Source of the DNA: a virus
DNA length: 64,000 nucleotides
IMG/VR virus record: IMGVR_UViG_3300036770_003326
Span: 1-64,000 of that record
Direction: 5' to 3' (one strand)
The notes under the pieces were generated by a model, which worked only from the letters and a program-made list of their open reading frames with translations, was not told where the DNA came from and searched no databases. How positions within the stretch are numbered: the stretch's first letter is position 1; every line of letters starts with the position of its first letter. Shown one piece after another: positions 28,131-36,647 of this stretch. Both the position numbers and the translations under genes were made by a program.

Positions 28131-29324
28131 CTATTTATTTATTAATTTTTTTATTGTATTATACTCTAAATTATTATATAATACAGTATTTTCTTCTATA
28201 TCTCTAGAATCGTAGCAGTTTAAAATTTCTAAAACTCTTCTTTGTAGTTTTAAATTTTCTAAAGCATGACAATCTACGTTACCAAACATTAGCCCATGAA
28301 TATAATCTAATACACATTTAGAAAACTCACATTGTTTTTCCCATACTAATAATTCAAAACAATTATTTTCTACAGGAGGACATATTCTCAAACATAAGTC
28401 TCCTGTTATTTCATAAGTTTCTGTACTATATCTAGTAGTTTCTCCTTCAAATTTTGAAAAGAAAGTTCCTGTAGGAACATCAGTAGATGGATCGAAATTA
28501 AATCCTTGATAGGTTCCGCTTGCTACATCTTGTAATATCCAACATGATATTCCAAAAGGAGCTTCTGCAGCTACAGGTGCTGGAGCCCAATAAATAGTAG
28601 AAAATGCTCCAATAAAATTATTATAGAAAGTAAAAGATTTTCTATTATTTACTGTAGTATAATCCCATACTATTTGGTTATCCAAACTTCCTAATACTAA
28701 GAAATTTAAACCTTGATATTCTATTATAGTATTAGTAGCAGCATCTCTAAGTATAACTCCTAAAAAACTTCTATTAGGACCAGGTTGTGTATATAAAGTG
28801 CTATTATCGTTAGATATATATACAACTGATTGTATAATAGGTTGTTGATATTGAGCTATTGGAAAAGGCGATGTAAGAGAATCTAAATAAATTCCTGGTG
28901 CAATGTATTCTTCTATTGCAGGATCTAATTTAAAAACATAATTTCCTAAAGTTCCAGGAAGTCCTAAAGTATCTTCATTAGACCAAGGAGAACATACTTG
29001 TCCTAAAATAAATTCTCCCGTAGTTAAATTTACTATATATTTAGTAGTTAGTTTCCAATCTCCTTCAGGACAAGAACTAGAAATATCTAAAGTTCCTACT
29101 TCTTGAGGGTCATAACCAGGAATAGTTTCAACTAAACTCCAATAAAAAACTTTTCCTTCTATAAAAAGTATTGTATAATCTACAAGTACAGGTTCTCCAC
29201 CAGGATTAGTATCTATAGAAAAACTATAATTATAATTTACTCCGTTAAATACTCCTTCAACTATTATTACAGTTGGACTTTCTGCTCCAGTTAATAAATA
29301 TGATATTTGTATAGTAGGACACAT
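28131..29324 (-). CDS. Structural/fibre protein with Cys-rich C-terminus (397 aa)
   Basis: The first ~300 residues are beta-rich with many Pro/Gly/Thr. The C-terminal ~90 residues contain a Cys-rich helical region (CLRICPPVENNCFELLVWEK, QCEFSKCVLDYIHGLMFGNV, DCHALENLKLQRRVLEILNC). The two following genes also encode Cys-rich ends, which suggests that the three products meet through metal-binding or disulfide-rich ends in one appendage. The gene overlaps its downstream neighbour by one base. Head or tail fibre is the likely category; the exact part is unknown. Confidence 0.6.
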   Translation of the reverse strand: MCPTIQISYLLTGAESPTVIIVEGVFNGVNYNYSFSIDTNPGGEPVLVDYTILFIEGKVFYWSLVETIPGYDPQEVGTLDISSSCPEGDWKLTTKYIVNLTTGEFILGQVCSPWSNEDTLGLPGTLGNYVFKLDPAIEEYIAPGIYLDSLTSPFPIAQYQQPIIQSVVYISNDNSTLYTQPGPNRSFLGVILRDAATNTIIEYQGLNFLVLGSLDNQIVWDYTTVNNRKSFTFYNNFIGAFSTIYWAPAPVAAEAPFGISCWILQDVASGTYQGFNFDPSTDVPTGTFFSKFEGETTRYSTETYEITGDLCLRICPPVENNCFELLVWEKQCEFSKCVLDYIHGLMFGNVDCHALENLKLQRRVLEILNCYDSRDIEENTVLYNNLEYNTIKKLINK

Positions 29325-29788
29325 TAAGCTATTATAACAATTCTAACAAAAACGTTTAATCCTGTTCCTCCTAAATTTACTGTTAAATCTCCTGAAATAG
29401 TATCTATAGATGTATTAGCATTATTTGCTAGTATCCAAGAATTTCCTGGAGTAGGAGGTTCATTTGTTCTAAACCAAACTTGTACATGAAAATCTCCAAA
29501 AGGTGTTGCACTTGTTTCTCCTAGAAAGCATCCTGAAGGCAAAGTTCCGCAAGATGTTAATAGTGCATTACTAATTACAAAATCGGTATCATCTGCTCCA
29601 CTACTTTCTAATACAGCTTTAAATGTTCCTTCTCCTGGAGCACCTGTAAAATCAGGTGTAGTAAAAGTAGAACCATTAGTTAAAAATATAGTAAAGGTAC
29701 CGTCATTATTATTAGTAATAACTTGTATTCCTACACCGTCACTGCCTTTAAAAAGCGTAACATCTTTGCAATCTTTACATCCACACAT
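29324..29788 (-). CDS. Fibre-block protein with Cys-rich N-terminus (154 aa)
   Basis: The extreme N-terminus MCGCKDCKDVTLFKGSDGVG has three Cys in the first seven residues. It is followed by a collagen-like/beta linker (IQVITNNNDGTFTIFLTNGS, TFTTPDFTGAPGEGTF) and a beta-rich C-terminal domain (LTSCGTLPSGCFLGETSATP, FHVQVWFRTNEPPTPGNSWI). It probably forms part of an appendage with the neighbouring Cys-rich proteins. No enzyme motif is visible. Confidence 0.6.
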   Translation of the reverse strand: MCGCKDCKDVTLFKGSDGVGIQVITNNNDGTFTIFLTNGSTFTTPDFTGAPGEGTFKAVLESSGADDTDFVISNALLTSCGTLPSGCFLGETSATPFGDFHVQVWFRTNEPPTPGNSWILANNANTSIDTISGDLTVNLGGTGLNVFVRIVIIA

Positions 29789-29792
29789 AGTA

Positions 29793-30632
29793 TTAACAAT
29801 TTTTTCCGCAGCCGCATCCTATACAGCCTAGAATAGTTTCACAAAAAGTTGTTGCTGCTGTTATTATTGCATCTGCTGTATCAAAATCTCCGCAAGCAAA
29901 TGCTGTTTTAATTCCGTAGATAAACATTTCCATTTGATCTACTTGTTCTTTTAATTTTTTTGTAGCAATCATATCGCAAGCTTCAACTAGTTTTACTACT
30001 AGATTGTCTTTACAATTGCATAAATTGCATATAAATAAAACATGTTGTTTTTCATTAGTATATGAATTACCGTCAGTGTCTATAATATTATATACTAATT
30101 GATAAATTCCGTCTGGATTAGACCATGAAGCTTCTGATATTGCTAAAAAACTTCCTGGAGTTGGAGCTGAAACTACGCCAGAATAAACATCTGTAGTTCC
30201 ATCATACATAATGTAATTAGATGTAAGAACTGTTCCATAAATTGTAGTTCCTGCAGGAATTACTTGTGGAATGTTTATTTCGTAAGTTCCTCCATCATTA
30301 CTTCCTGTACCTGTAATTACATCTGTAATTACTGTTCCAGGAGCTATGCCTGTACCTATTAATGTTTGGCCTATAGCAAAAGAACCTGTAAAATGTGTAG
30401 TGTCAGTAAATGTTGTGCCTGAAATTTCTCCTGAACCTGAAGCAAGTATTCCAGGAGTCTGTTCTAAATTATAGAACTGTACATCTGCATAGGCAATTTG
30501 CGCTGTATCTATATTACCATTTCCCCATCCTGTCTCATTAGTGCATTCAACATAAGGACCAGTTTCTTCAGTTAAACTGATTTTGTTACATTTATTATTT
30601 AAACTAGCTGATATTTTTGGAAGAAGAGCCAT
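29793..30632 (-). CDS. Structural protein with fibre repeat domain and Cys-rich tail (279 aa)
   Basis: Residues ~63-130 form a repeat domain common in phage fibres (SGEISGTTFTDTTHFTGSFA, IGQTLIGTGIAPGTVITDVI, GTGSNDGGTYEINIPQV). The C-terminal half is helical and Cys-rich, with CNLCNCKD near residue 200 and CIGCGCGKNC at the very end. The nine or more Cys could bind metal. It is the last gene of the block downstream of the capsid genes before a strong hairpin (30664-30713). Probably an appendage or head-fibre protein. Confidence 0.6.
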   Translation of the reverse strand: MALLPKISASLNNKCNKISLTEETGPYVECTNETGWGNGNIDTAQIAYADVQFYNLEQTPGILASGSGEISGTTFTDTTHFTGSFAIGQTLIGTGIAPGTVITDVITGTGSNDGGTYEINIPQVIPAGTTIYGTVLTSNYIMYDGTTDVYSGVVSAPTPGSFLAISEASWSNPDGIYQLVYNIIDTDGNSYTNEKQHVLFICNLCNCKDNLVVKLVEACDMIATKKLKEQVDQMEMFIYGIKTAFACGDFDTADAIITAATTFCETILGCIGCGCGKNC

Positions 30633-30663
30633 AATTATTTATTTCAAAAATACTTAAAAATAT

Positions 30664-30713
30664 AGTAGCCCGCCATAGAATAGACAGCAAATTTTTTCTA
30701 TGACGGGACTACT
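30664..30713 (-). terminator. Strong hairpin between the 431-aa gene and the fibre block
   Basis: Arms 30664-30680 and 30696-30713 pair over about 17 positions (AGTAGCCCGCCATAGAA with TTCTATGACGGGACTACT, one mismatch and one shift). On the minus strand the stem is followed by ATATTTTTAAGTATTTTT. It lies directly after the stop of the gene at 30726-32021, so it probably terminates or attenuates capsid-region transcription. Confidence 0.7.
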
Positions 30714-30725
30714 TTGGGCGGAGAA

Positions 30726-32021
30726 TTACTCGTTTAAGTCAGATGCAGTAACACCTAATGCCGTAGCAAGAGTTTCACCAGTGTTATCAGGAGTAGTTGC
30801 TAAAATTCCTGAACCTGCATTGTCTGCAAGGTTTAACCAAAGAATAGCACTTCCTTTACCACCAGCCATAGATACTAGACCTGAGATACCTTCTTCCCAT
30901 GCAAGTGTAATTGCAGAGTACTTAGTAGTCAATGCTGTATTACCGCCTACACCAGGGATTTTAACTTCTTGATCACGGAAACGTGGAGGAACAGCCAACA
31001 TATCGTTTTGTCCTTCATAACCGTAGCTCATATACTCATCCATTGCAACTTGTTGCCACATACCGTTACCGTTACGTGCACCTTGTACATGTGTAACAAG
31101 AGTAGTAGAGTCAGAGAAAGTTACAGTGAATCTGTTTGCGTAGTAATCTCTAAATGCATTAACATCAAATGGAGCTTGAGCACCTGTAAGTCTAACACCG
31201 AAATTAGCTGTAGCAGCAACAGCAGCTGTAATTCTTCTAACATTAGCAACAGCAATAGTAGCAGTTCCACCTTGGTAAGCCCAAGCTAATGTAATTGTAT
31301 TTGGAGAATCTACTGCTTCTACTTTATAAACAGCTGTAGTTGTAGAAGTACCACCTAGTTTAATAAAGTCACCTGCAGCTACGTTAGTTACAGTACCATC
31401 TAATGTAACTACTTTAGAATTATAAGTAACTCCAAAATTAGCTACAGTACCTGTAATTGCAGCATCTGTTCCTGAAGAAATAATTTCAAAACGTAAGTAA
31501 CCATTAGCTGGCTCGTCAGAGAAATTCTTAACTCCGTTTGTAGCTAACAATTCTGCTAGTTCTGCTTGAGTACCTGTAGCGTCAGTTTTAACTGGCCCTG
31601 CAAATAAACTCATAGGTTGAGAACGGTTAGCAGCATCGTTATCATTTTTACGGATTTTAATCCAGAAATCTGTGTTGTTAGCTACTGGAAGAGCTCCTGT
31701 TGTACCGTTATATCCTACTACAGTAACTTGTTGTACTGCTGGACGGAATTTAGCGATAGAAATTTTTACTTTTCCTTTAGTTAATACAGGAGTTTTCATT
31801 AAAGGATTTCCAACACCTTTACCTTGTACAATAAAGAATTGCTCACCATCAGCTAAACCTGAAAGGGCGTTAATTCTTCTTAAACCTACATCAGTAAGTA
31901 CTACAGCACCGATAGCTAGGTTAGCATCAGTAACAACTGTACCTACAGCAGGCAATCCAGTAGTTGCTTGATTTACATCACTCAAGATTACTGAAAACAC
32001 ATTGTTTGCTTTACGTAACAT
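30726..32021 (-). CDS. Virion structural protein downstream of capsid genes (431 aa)
   Basis: Ala/Thr/Val-rich beta protein (MLRKANNVFSVILSDVNQAT, GLPAVGTVVTDANLAIGAVV, VLTKGKVKISIAKFRPAVQQ, DEYMSYGYEGQNDMLAVPPR). It has higher GC and more selective codons than the fibre genes, as does the capsid gene, which suggests high expression. A strong hairpin follows the stop. It is probably an abundant tail or head-decoration protein; the family is not recognised with certainty. Confidence 0.65.
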   Translation of the reverse strand: MLRKANNVFSVILSDVNQATTGLPAVGTVVTDANLAIGAVVLTDVGLRRINALSGLADGEQFFIVQGKGVGNPLMKTPVLTKGKVKISIAKFRPAVQQVTVVGYNGTTGALPVANNTDFWIKIRKNDNDAANRSQPMSLFAGPVKTDATGTQAELAELLATNGVKNFSDEPANGYLRFEIISSGTDAAITGTVANFGVTYNSKVVTLDGTVTNVAAGDFIKLGGTSTTTAVYKVEAVDSPNTITLAWAYQGGTATIAVANVRRITAAVAATANFGVRLTGAQAPFDVNAFRDYYANRFTVTFSDSTTLVTHVQGARNGNGMWQQVAMDEYMSYGYEGQNDMLAVPPRFRDQEVKIPGVGGNTALTTKYSAITLAWEEGISGLVSMAGGKGSAILWLNLADNAGSGILATTPDNTGETLATALGVTASDLNE

Positions 32022-32053
32022 TTTATTTTAATTTAAAGTTAATATTTAATAAT

Positions 32054-32818
32054 TTATTCTAAATCTTTAAAGCCTTCTATTATAGGGACTTTTTGATCTT
32101 TTGTTCTTTGCATCATTAAATCTGTTGCTATATCTACTACTACTACATGAGTGGAAGTATCTAATTCACAGTTTCTCTGATTTGCAGGAGTATCTCTGTC
32201 TACTACTATGTCTTGTGGATTTTTAAGATAACGCATATAATAATTTGTTATGTTAAAAGTTCCGTCTGTAAATAGTTCGTGGCGTTTTGAAGTAGCTGGG
32301 TTACTAGGATTTATTCCTGTAACTTCTCTTTCATATTCAGAACGCCATACTCTACAATCACCATTCTCTTTATAAAAAGGTCTTTTGTATTTACTCCAAT
32401 TAAACCTTTGCATTTCGTTATGGGCGATAGGTACTATATACCCTACAATAAATTTATCTGTTCCACATTCTTTTTTATCTATTACGCATTCTTCATATAT
32501 AGTATACATATGATCGGATGGTAAATCAAAGAACTTTCCTACTACATTATTATTCACAATCACGCCTGCTTGTGAAGCTGAAACTGTTAGAGCGTTGGCA
32601 TTTTTAATTAATGCCGCTAATCCTTGGTTTCTTATTTCAATTTCTTGGAAGCCTTTTTGTTTTCTATTGTTGACTTCATCAAAAAACTTTTTTACATATA
32701 ACTGCTGGGCTTCTGTTAATACGGAAGATAAATCAAAATCTTCGTATCCTGGGGAACCAAAACTAGAAACTCTATCTAGTTTTTCTTCCAACAAATCTGC
32801 CATTTGGTTTGCAGTCAT
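32054..32818 (-). CDS. Head-tail connector candidate (254 aa)
   Basis: The helical N-terminus MTANQMADLLEEKLDRVSSF, then LTEAQQLYVKKFFDEVNNRK, is followed by a beta-rich part (VVGKFFDLPSDHMYTIYEEC, KFIVGYIVPIAHNEMQRFNW, HELFTDGTFNITNYYMRYLK). This helix-then-beta build is usual for ring proteins that join the portal to the tail in crAss-like phages. The start of the gene abuts the stop of the 312-aa gene upstream with one base between. The ring assignment is inferred from build and place. Confidence 0.55.
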   Translation of the reverse strand: MTANQMADLLEEKLDRVSSFGSPGYEDFDLSSVLTEAQQLYVKKFFDEVNNRKQKGFQEIEIRNQGLAALIKNANALTVSASQAGVIVNNNVVGKFFDLPSDHMYTIYEECVIDKKECGTDKFIVGYIVPIAHNEMQRFNWSKYKRPFYKENGDCRVWRSEYEREVTGINPSNPATSKRHELFTDGTFNITNYYMRYLKNPQDIVVDRDTPANQRNCELDTSTHVVVVDIATDLMMQRTKDQKVPIIEGFKDLE

Positions 32819-32819
32819 T

Positions 32820-33758
32820 TTATGCTCGTTTTGTTAATTCAATTTTAGCTTTAATTCTTAATTTAACTTCTTGGTTTTCAGGATCAGTAAGATAATTAAT
32901 TGTATCTGTTAAATCACCTAATTCCACTCCGTTATCTAATACATATCGCTTTTCACCTTTGCGTATAATAGCTCCTGCTTCAATTGCCTCCTGTACAAAA
33001 ATTCTATCATTGTACTGAGGATGATTAACTATTTCTAAGAAATACTTAGGGTTATTATCTACCACATTAAGTACTTCTCCTTTTAGCCAATCTTCTGTAG
33101 CTGATGCAGGAATTGTTCTACCTAAAGATTTAATAAATCCAATGATTGCTTTTTTGCTGTTTGTAATTTCTGCAAACTTAACAAATGCTTGAGCTTTAAT
33201 ATTTGCTTCTTCTAATTTTTGAGAAGTAACTTTAGACTCATCTACAACCATGAATTCATATGTAGCTTTTAAATTACGTTCATCATATGATGGACATATT
33301 AAAAGTTTATTTGACATTAATATCAAATATTTCAACATATCTAAAGGATGATTTAAATTTAGAGTAGTTCCTTCTTTTGTAAGTATTACTCTACCTCTTC
33401 TATCACTTCTCCAGAAATTTTTTTCTGTTTGAAGTGTAGGATTTAAATCAACTCCTAATTCTTTTTCAAAGAACTCTTTTTGTGTCATCCCGTTAGGGAA
33501 GCTCTCCATGTATTTTTGGATTTTAACTCTACGTTGGTCATCCAAAATTACTTTTACTCCTCCTCCTTTAATTTCGCTATTAAGTGGAACTTGATAGCTA
33601 CGTTTTGTTTTGTTGTACATGAAAGGATCTTTTTTTCTATCCTGTCCTGCTACTAATAAAGTACTCCATTTTCCAGAAGATTCTACAGGTTTAATACTGA
33701 TTATTCTATCTTGTAAAAATGTTCCGTAAATTACTTTTTCTTTTTCTTTTGTTTCCAT
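32820..33758 (-). CDS. Conserved capsid-region protein (312 aa)
   Basis: A charged, mixed protein (METKEKEKVIYGTFLQDRII, TLLVAGQDRKKDPFMYNKTK, KYMESFPNGMTQKEFFEKEL, DSKVTSQKLEEANIKAQAFV-like helix). The C-terminal part has helix-turn patterns (KAIIGFIKSLGRTIPASATE, WLKGEVLNVVDNNPKYFLEI). It follows the major capsid gene after a strong hairpin. It may be a capsid accessory or connector protein; no known motif settles the function. Confidence 0.6.
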   Translation of the reverse strand: METKEKEKVIYGTFLQDRIISIKPVESSGKWSTLLVAGQDRKKDPFMYNKTKRSYQVPLNSEIKGGGVKVILDDQRRVKIQKYMESFPNGMTQKEFFEKELGVDLNPTLQTEKNFWRSDRRGRVILTKEGTTLNLNHPLDMLKYLILMSNKLLICPSYDERNLKATYEFMVVDESKVTSQKLEEANIKAQAFVKFAEITNSKKAIIGFIKSLGRTIPASATEDWLKGEVLNVVDNNPKYFLEIVNHPQYNDRIFVQEAIEAGAIIRKGEKRYVLDNGVELGDLTDTINYLTDPENQEVKLRIKAKIELTKRA

Positions 33759-33800
33759 TTTGCTGTCTTTAATTTTAATTTTCTCCGTTGTTTACTAAAA

Positions 33801-33835
33801 CGCTCTCCCCAGGCTTTCACCTCTGGGGATGAGCG
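33801..33835 (-). terminator. GC-rich hairpin after the major capsid gene
   Basis: Arms CGCTCTCCCCAG (33801-33812) and CTGGGGATGAGCG (33823-33835) pair over 12 positions with one bulged base, and it is far more GC-rich than its surroundings. It sits in the 93-base gap between the capsid stop (33852) and the next start (33758). No long T run follows on the minus strand, so it may act as a partial terminator, an RNA-processing site or a stabiliser of capsid mRNA. Confidence 0.55.
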
Positions 33836-33851
33836 ATTCTAGTTTGGTTTA

Positions 33852-35363
33852 TCATCTTTCAACCAAAAGTCGTAAGTCAACAACTTTAGTTGGGTCTTCA
33901 ATCATCATTCCACCCCATTTTTGGAAATGTACTTCATAACCATCTACACGAGAAGCTACCATTTTAGGTGAACCTTTTCCTGCAGGAGAGAAAGGATCTC
34001 TCATACCTGGGATATAAGCCCAATTGTATTCAGGAACTCCTTTTGGTTTAACTCGGTAAATACCTGCGTTATCTCCGTAGTCAAGAGCAAGGATTCTGTG
34101 AGATTCTACAATACCTTTTCCATCTGGGTGTCTTTGTGGAAAGTAAACATCATCATCAAAGAAATCTAGGATTTCTACCATGATAGTTACTCCGTTATAC
34201 CACTCATAAACATTCCATTGTGGCTCCATTAAACCTTTAGTGTTTTTACCACCTAAGTTTCCTGGATTAGTATTAGAAGTCAAGAATTTATCAGAGATAA
34301 CTGTAAATTTACCTGAACCTGATTTAGCATTGATTTGCTTAGAAATCTCGATAGCACCAAATTCACCTGTTAACAAGTGGATAGTACGTTTTCCACGCTC
34401 TAATTTACCAACACCCATATCCAACAATAATTCTAAATGCCAATCAAGGTCATAAGTATTATAGTAGTGTACGTTAGAAGGAGCGATTTGCTCAAAGAAA
34501 CCAGAACCAGATTCGATAGCATATTTAGTCTTATCATCTTTGTTCAAGTACTTGTGGTCAGCTGTCCAGTTTTTCTTACCGTATACAAGCATTCTTGCAA
34601 ACATTTCTTCACATTGGTGATGAGCAACTAAATCTTGGTAGTTAATCCAAATAGACTCAGTTTGTCCTTTGTAATTAAATCCAAATTCTAATGGCTCGTT
34701 TTTACCTTTGTTAATAGTATTACCTGCTACTTCATATTCCATTCTCATAGTTGCAGGACGGTTTTCCATTCTCCAAGGAGAAGTGAAATACGGCTTAGAA
34801 CCTTGGTAAGAAAGAGTTGAAGGAGAAAGTGAATAATACTTAGACCAACGAGTACCGATAGCAAGCTCTTCAGATGGTACAGATTTAGTAGCATTGTCTG
34901 TTACTAATTCTACTTCGTATTTATAACGAGAACCAGCATCCATAGCTTTTTTAACTAATAGATGATAATCATCAACTTCTCCACGAAGAACGTTAGTTTC
35001 TTCAAATAGAGGTTCGTCAAAGATTAAGTAAAAACGCTCACCGTTAGCACCTACGTTAGCAGGGAAAGTACCTGCAGAAATAGTAAGGCCGTTGATTGTT
35101 TCAGCATCAACTAGAGGTAGGTTTTTGTCATGTTGTCCTTGCAACATCCAGTTGTAGAAACCATTTTCTTGTTCTACTTCTTTAACAGGAAAACGATCTA
35201 CGAATTCACGAAGTTTACCTTGTAGATTAGTTTTGTAGATTTGTTTAATCACATTGCTAATCAATTGTGGTTTTTGTTGGTACAATGAGTAAAAGTGATT
35301 ATCAGTCACTAACCCGTTGTAATCTTTAGCTTCGTACTTTTGTAATGGAAGTAATTGAGCCAT
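33852..35363 (-). CDS. Major capsid protein (503 aa)
   Basis: The position after portal and scaffold-like genes and the length fit crAss-like major capsid proteins (HK97 fold). Recognisable segments are MAQLLPLQKYEAKDYNGLVT, NVIKQIYKTNLQGKLREFVD, NGFYNWMLQGQHDKNLPLVD and FYLIFDEPLFEETNVLRGEV. The DNA uses markedly more G/C-ending codons than most genes here, as expected for the most abundant virion protein. No N-terminal delta domain is obvious; assembly probably relies on the separate scaffold-like gene upstream. A GC-rich hairpin follows the stop. Confidence 0.88.
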   Translation of the reverse strand: MAQLLPLQKYEAKDYNGLVTDNHFYSLYQQKPQLISNVIKQIYKTNLQGKLREFVDRFPVKEVEQENGFYNWMLQGQHDKNLPLVDAETINGLTISAGTFPANVGANGERFYLIFDEPLFEETNVLRGEVDDYHLLVKKAMDAGSRYKYEVELVTDNATKSVPSEELAIGTRWSKYYSLSPSTLSYQGSKPYFTSPWRMENRPATMRMEYEVAGNTINKGKNEPLEFGFNYKGQTESIWINYQDLVAHHQCEEMFARMLVYGKKNWTADHKYLNKDDKTKYAIESGSGFFEQIAPSNVHYYNTYDLDWHLELLLDMGVGKLERGKRTIHLLTGEFGAIEISKQINAKSGSGKFTVISDKFLTSNTNPGNLGGKNTKGLMEPQWNVYEWYNGVTIMVEILDFFDDDVYFPQRHPDGKGIVESHRILALDYGDNAGIYRVKPKGVPEYNWAYIPGMRDPFSPAGKGSPKMVASRVDGYEVHFQKWGGMMIEDPTKVVDLRLLVER

Positions 35364-35402
35364 TGTTTTTTAATTTTTAAATTGTTAAACGGTATAAATT
35401 AA

Positions 35403-36560
35403 TTATTTTTTAAATGCATTTTCTAGCATATTTAAAATACTATCTGTTTTTTGAGAAGTCTCTACAGATGTATTTCTTCCTACGCCTCTTTGTTCTTCAG
35501 CTGCAATGATTTTATCTAAATCATTAATAGCTGCAGTTTTTGCGACAGTTTTAAGCTTGCTAATATCTGGCTTAAACTTGCCGTCTTTATCTAGATTAAA
35601 TAAACCTAAAGTATCATAGTAGTTAATCAACATTTCAAACTCTACAGGATTTCTTTGTTGCTTATACATTAAAGAGTTAAATTCTCTTCCTGTTTGTGGG
35701 TCTTTATAAACTGGATTTAAGATATTACTTTTTAGTTTATCTCTTGTCGGTTTATTAAGATTTAATCCATCTATGAAACTTTCTCTACTATCTATATGAT
35801 TTATTAAATTTTCAAATGCTTTTTCTTGCGCTTTTATCTGTGCTTGAGTCTTTTCTTGTTTTACAGCCTTAGCTTGTTCAACATAACTATTAGCCTCTGC
35901 ACGTAACTCAGGAATTGCTTTTAACGCTTTATCTTTTAACTTTCCTACTGATACAGCATCTTCTATAGCATCTATAGCATCTTGATCAGAAAAGTTTTTA
36001 GATTTTAATAAATCAAAATAAACTTGTTTCTGAAGATTTTCATCTTCTGATAAGGTTTGTTCATCTATACTATCAAAGAACTCTAATCGTTGAGCCATCA
36101 TAATAGCTTGGTCAGTTTCGTCAAATGCATCTTCGATTTCTAAGAATCTTTTCTTTGCAGCTGGCATGTTAGCTTTCCAAGCTTTTTCTGCAGATTGAAA
36201 TTTATGTTTAACTGTTTTATCTACTAAATCTTTTATAGTATCTAAATTTCCAGGTAACTTATCAAGTTCTTCTACTTGTGCTGCAGTTAAAATTCCTGCA
36301 TCTAGAAGTTCTTTCATCAATCCTTTATAAATAGCTTCGTTTTTTGTAAGGTCTACATTTGGTTTTGTAGGTTCCGTACTAGGGTTTTGGTTAACTCCCT
36401 CACCTGTTTCCGTTGAAACAGGCTTAAATATTTCACCATCATCTTCTCCTTGACTAGGTGTTTTATCTTCAGATTCTTCATTGTTGGCTACTGCAGAATT
36501 TAATTCTTCAGGAGACATGATTTCTAAACCCTCAAATAAGTTTTCATTCTCTGTATTCAT
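35403..36560 (-). CDS. Capsid scaffold-like protein (385 aa)
   Basis: Very acidic N-terminus (ENLFEGLEIMSPEELNSAVA, NNEESEDKTPSQGEDDGEIF) followed by long charged helices (FQSAEKAWKANMPAAKKRFL, NSYVEQAKAVKQEKTQAQIK, AQEKAFENLINHI). The C-terminus is basic and helical (LNMLENAFKK-like end). Placement between portal and major capsid genes, high helix content and lack of globular motifs are typical of scaffolding proteins that shape the procapsid. No protease motif is visible. Confidence 0.7.
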   Translation of the reverse strand: MNTENENLFEGLEIMSPEELNSAVANNEESEDKTPSQGEDDGEIFKPVSTETGEGVNQNPSTEPTKPNVDLTKNEAIYKGLMKELLDAGILTAAQVEELDKLPGNLDTIKDLVDKTVKHKFQSAEKAWKANMPAAKKRFLEIEDAFDETDQAIMMAQRLEFFDSIDEQTLSEDENLQKQVYFDLLKSKNFSDQDAIDAIEDAVSVGKLKDKALKAIPELRAEANSYVEQAKAVKQEKTQAQIKAQEKAFENLINHIDSRESFIDGLNLNKPTRDKLKSNILNPVYKDPQTGREFNSLMYKQQRNPVEFEMLINYYDTLGLFNLDKDGKFKPDISKLKTVAKTAAINDLDKIIAAEEQRGVGRNTSVETSQKTDSILNMLENAFKK

Positions 36561-36647
36561 TTTGCTGTCGTTATTAAGTTACAATATTAAAATTTTTTTA
36601 ATAAATTAAATTATTAATTTTTATAAATTCTCTATAATTCTATAGCT

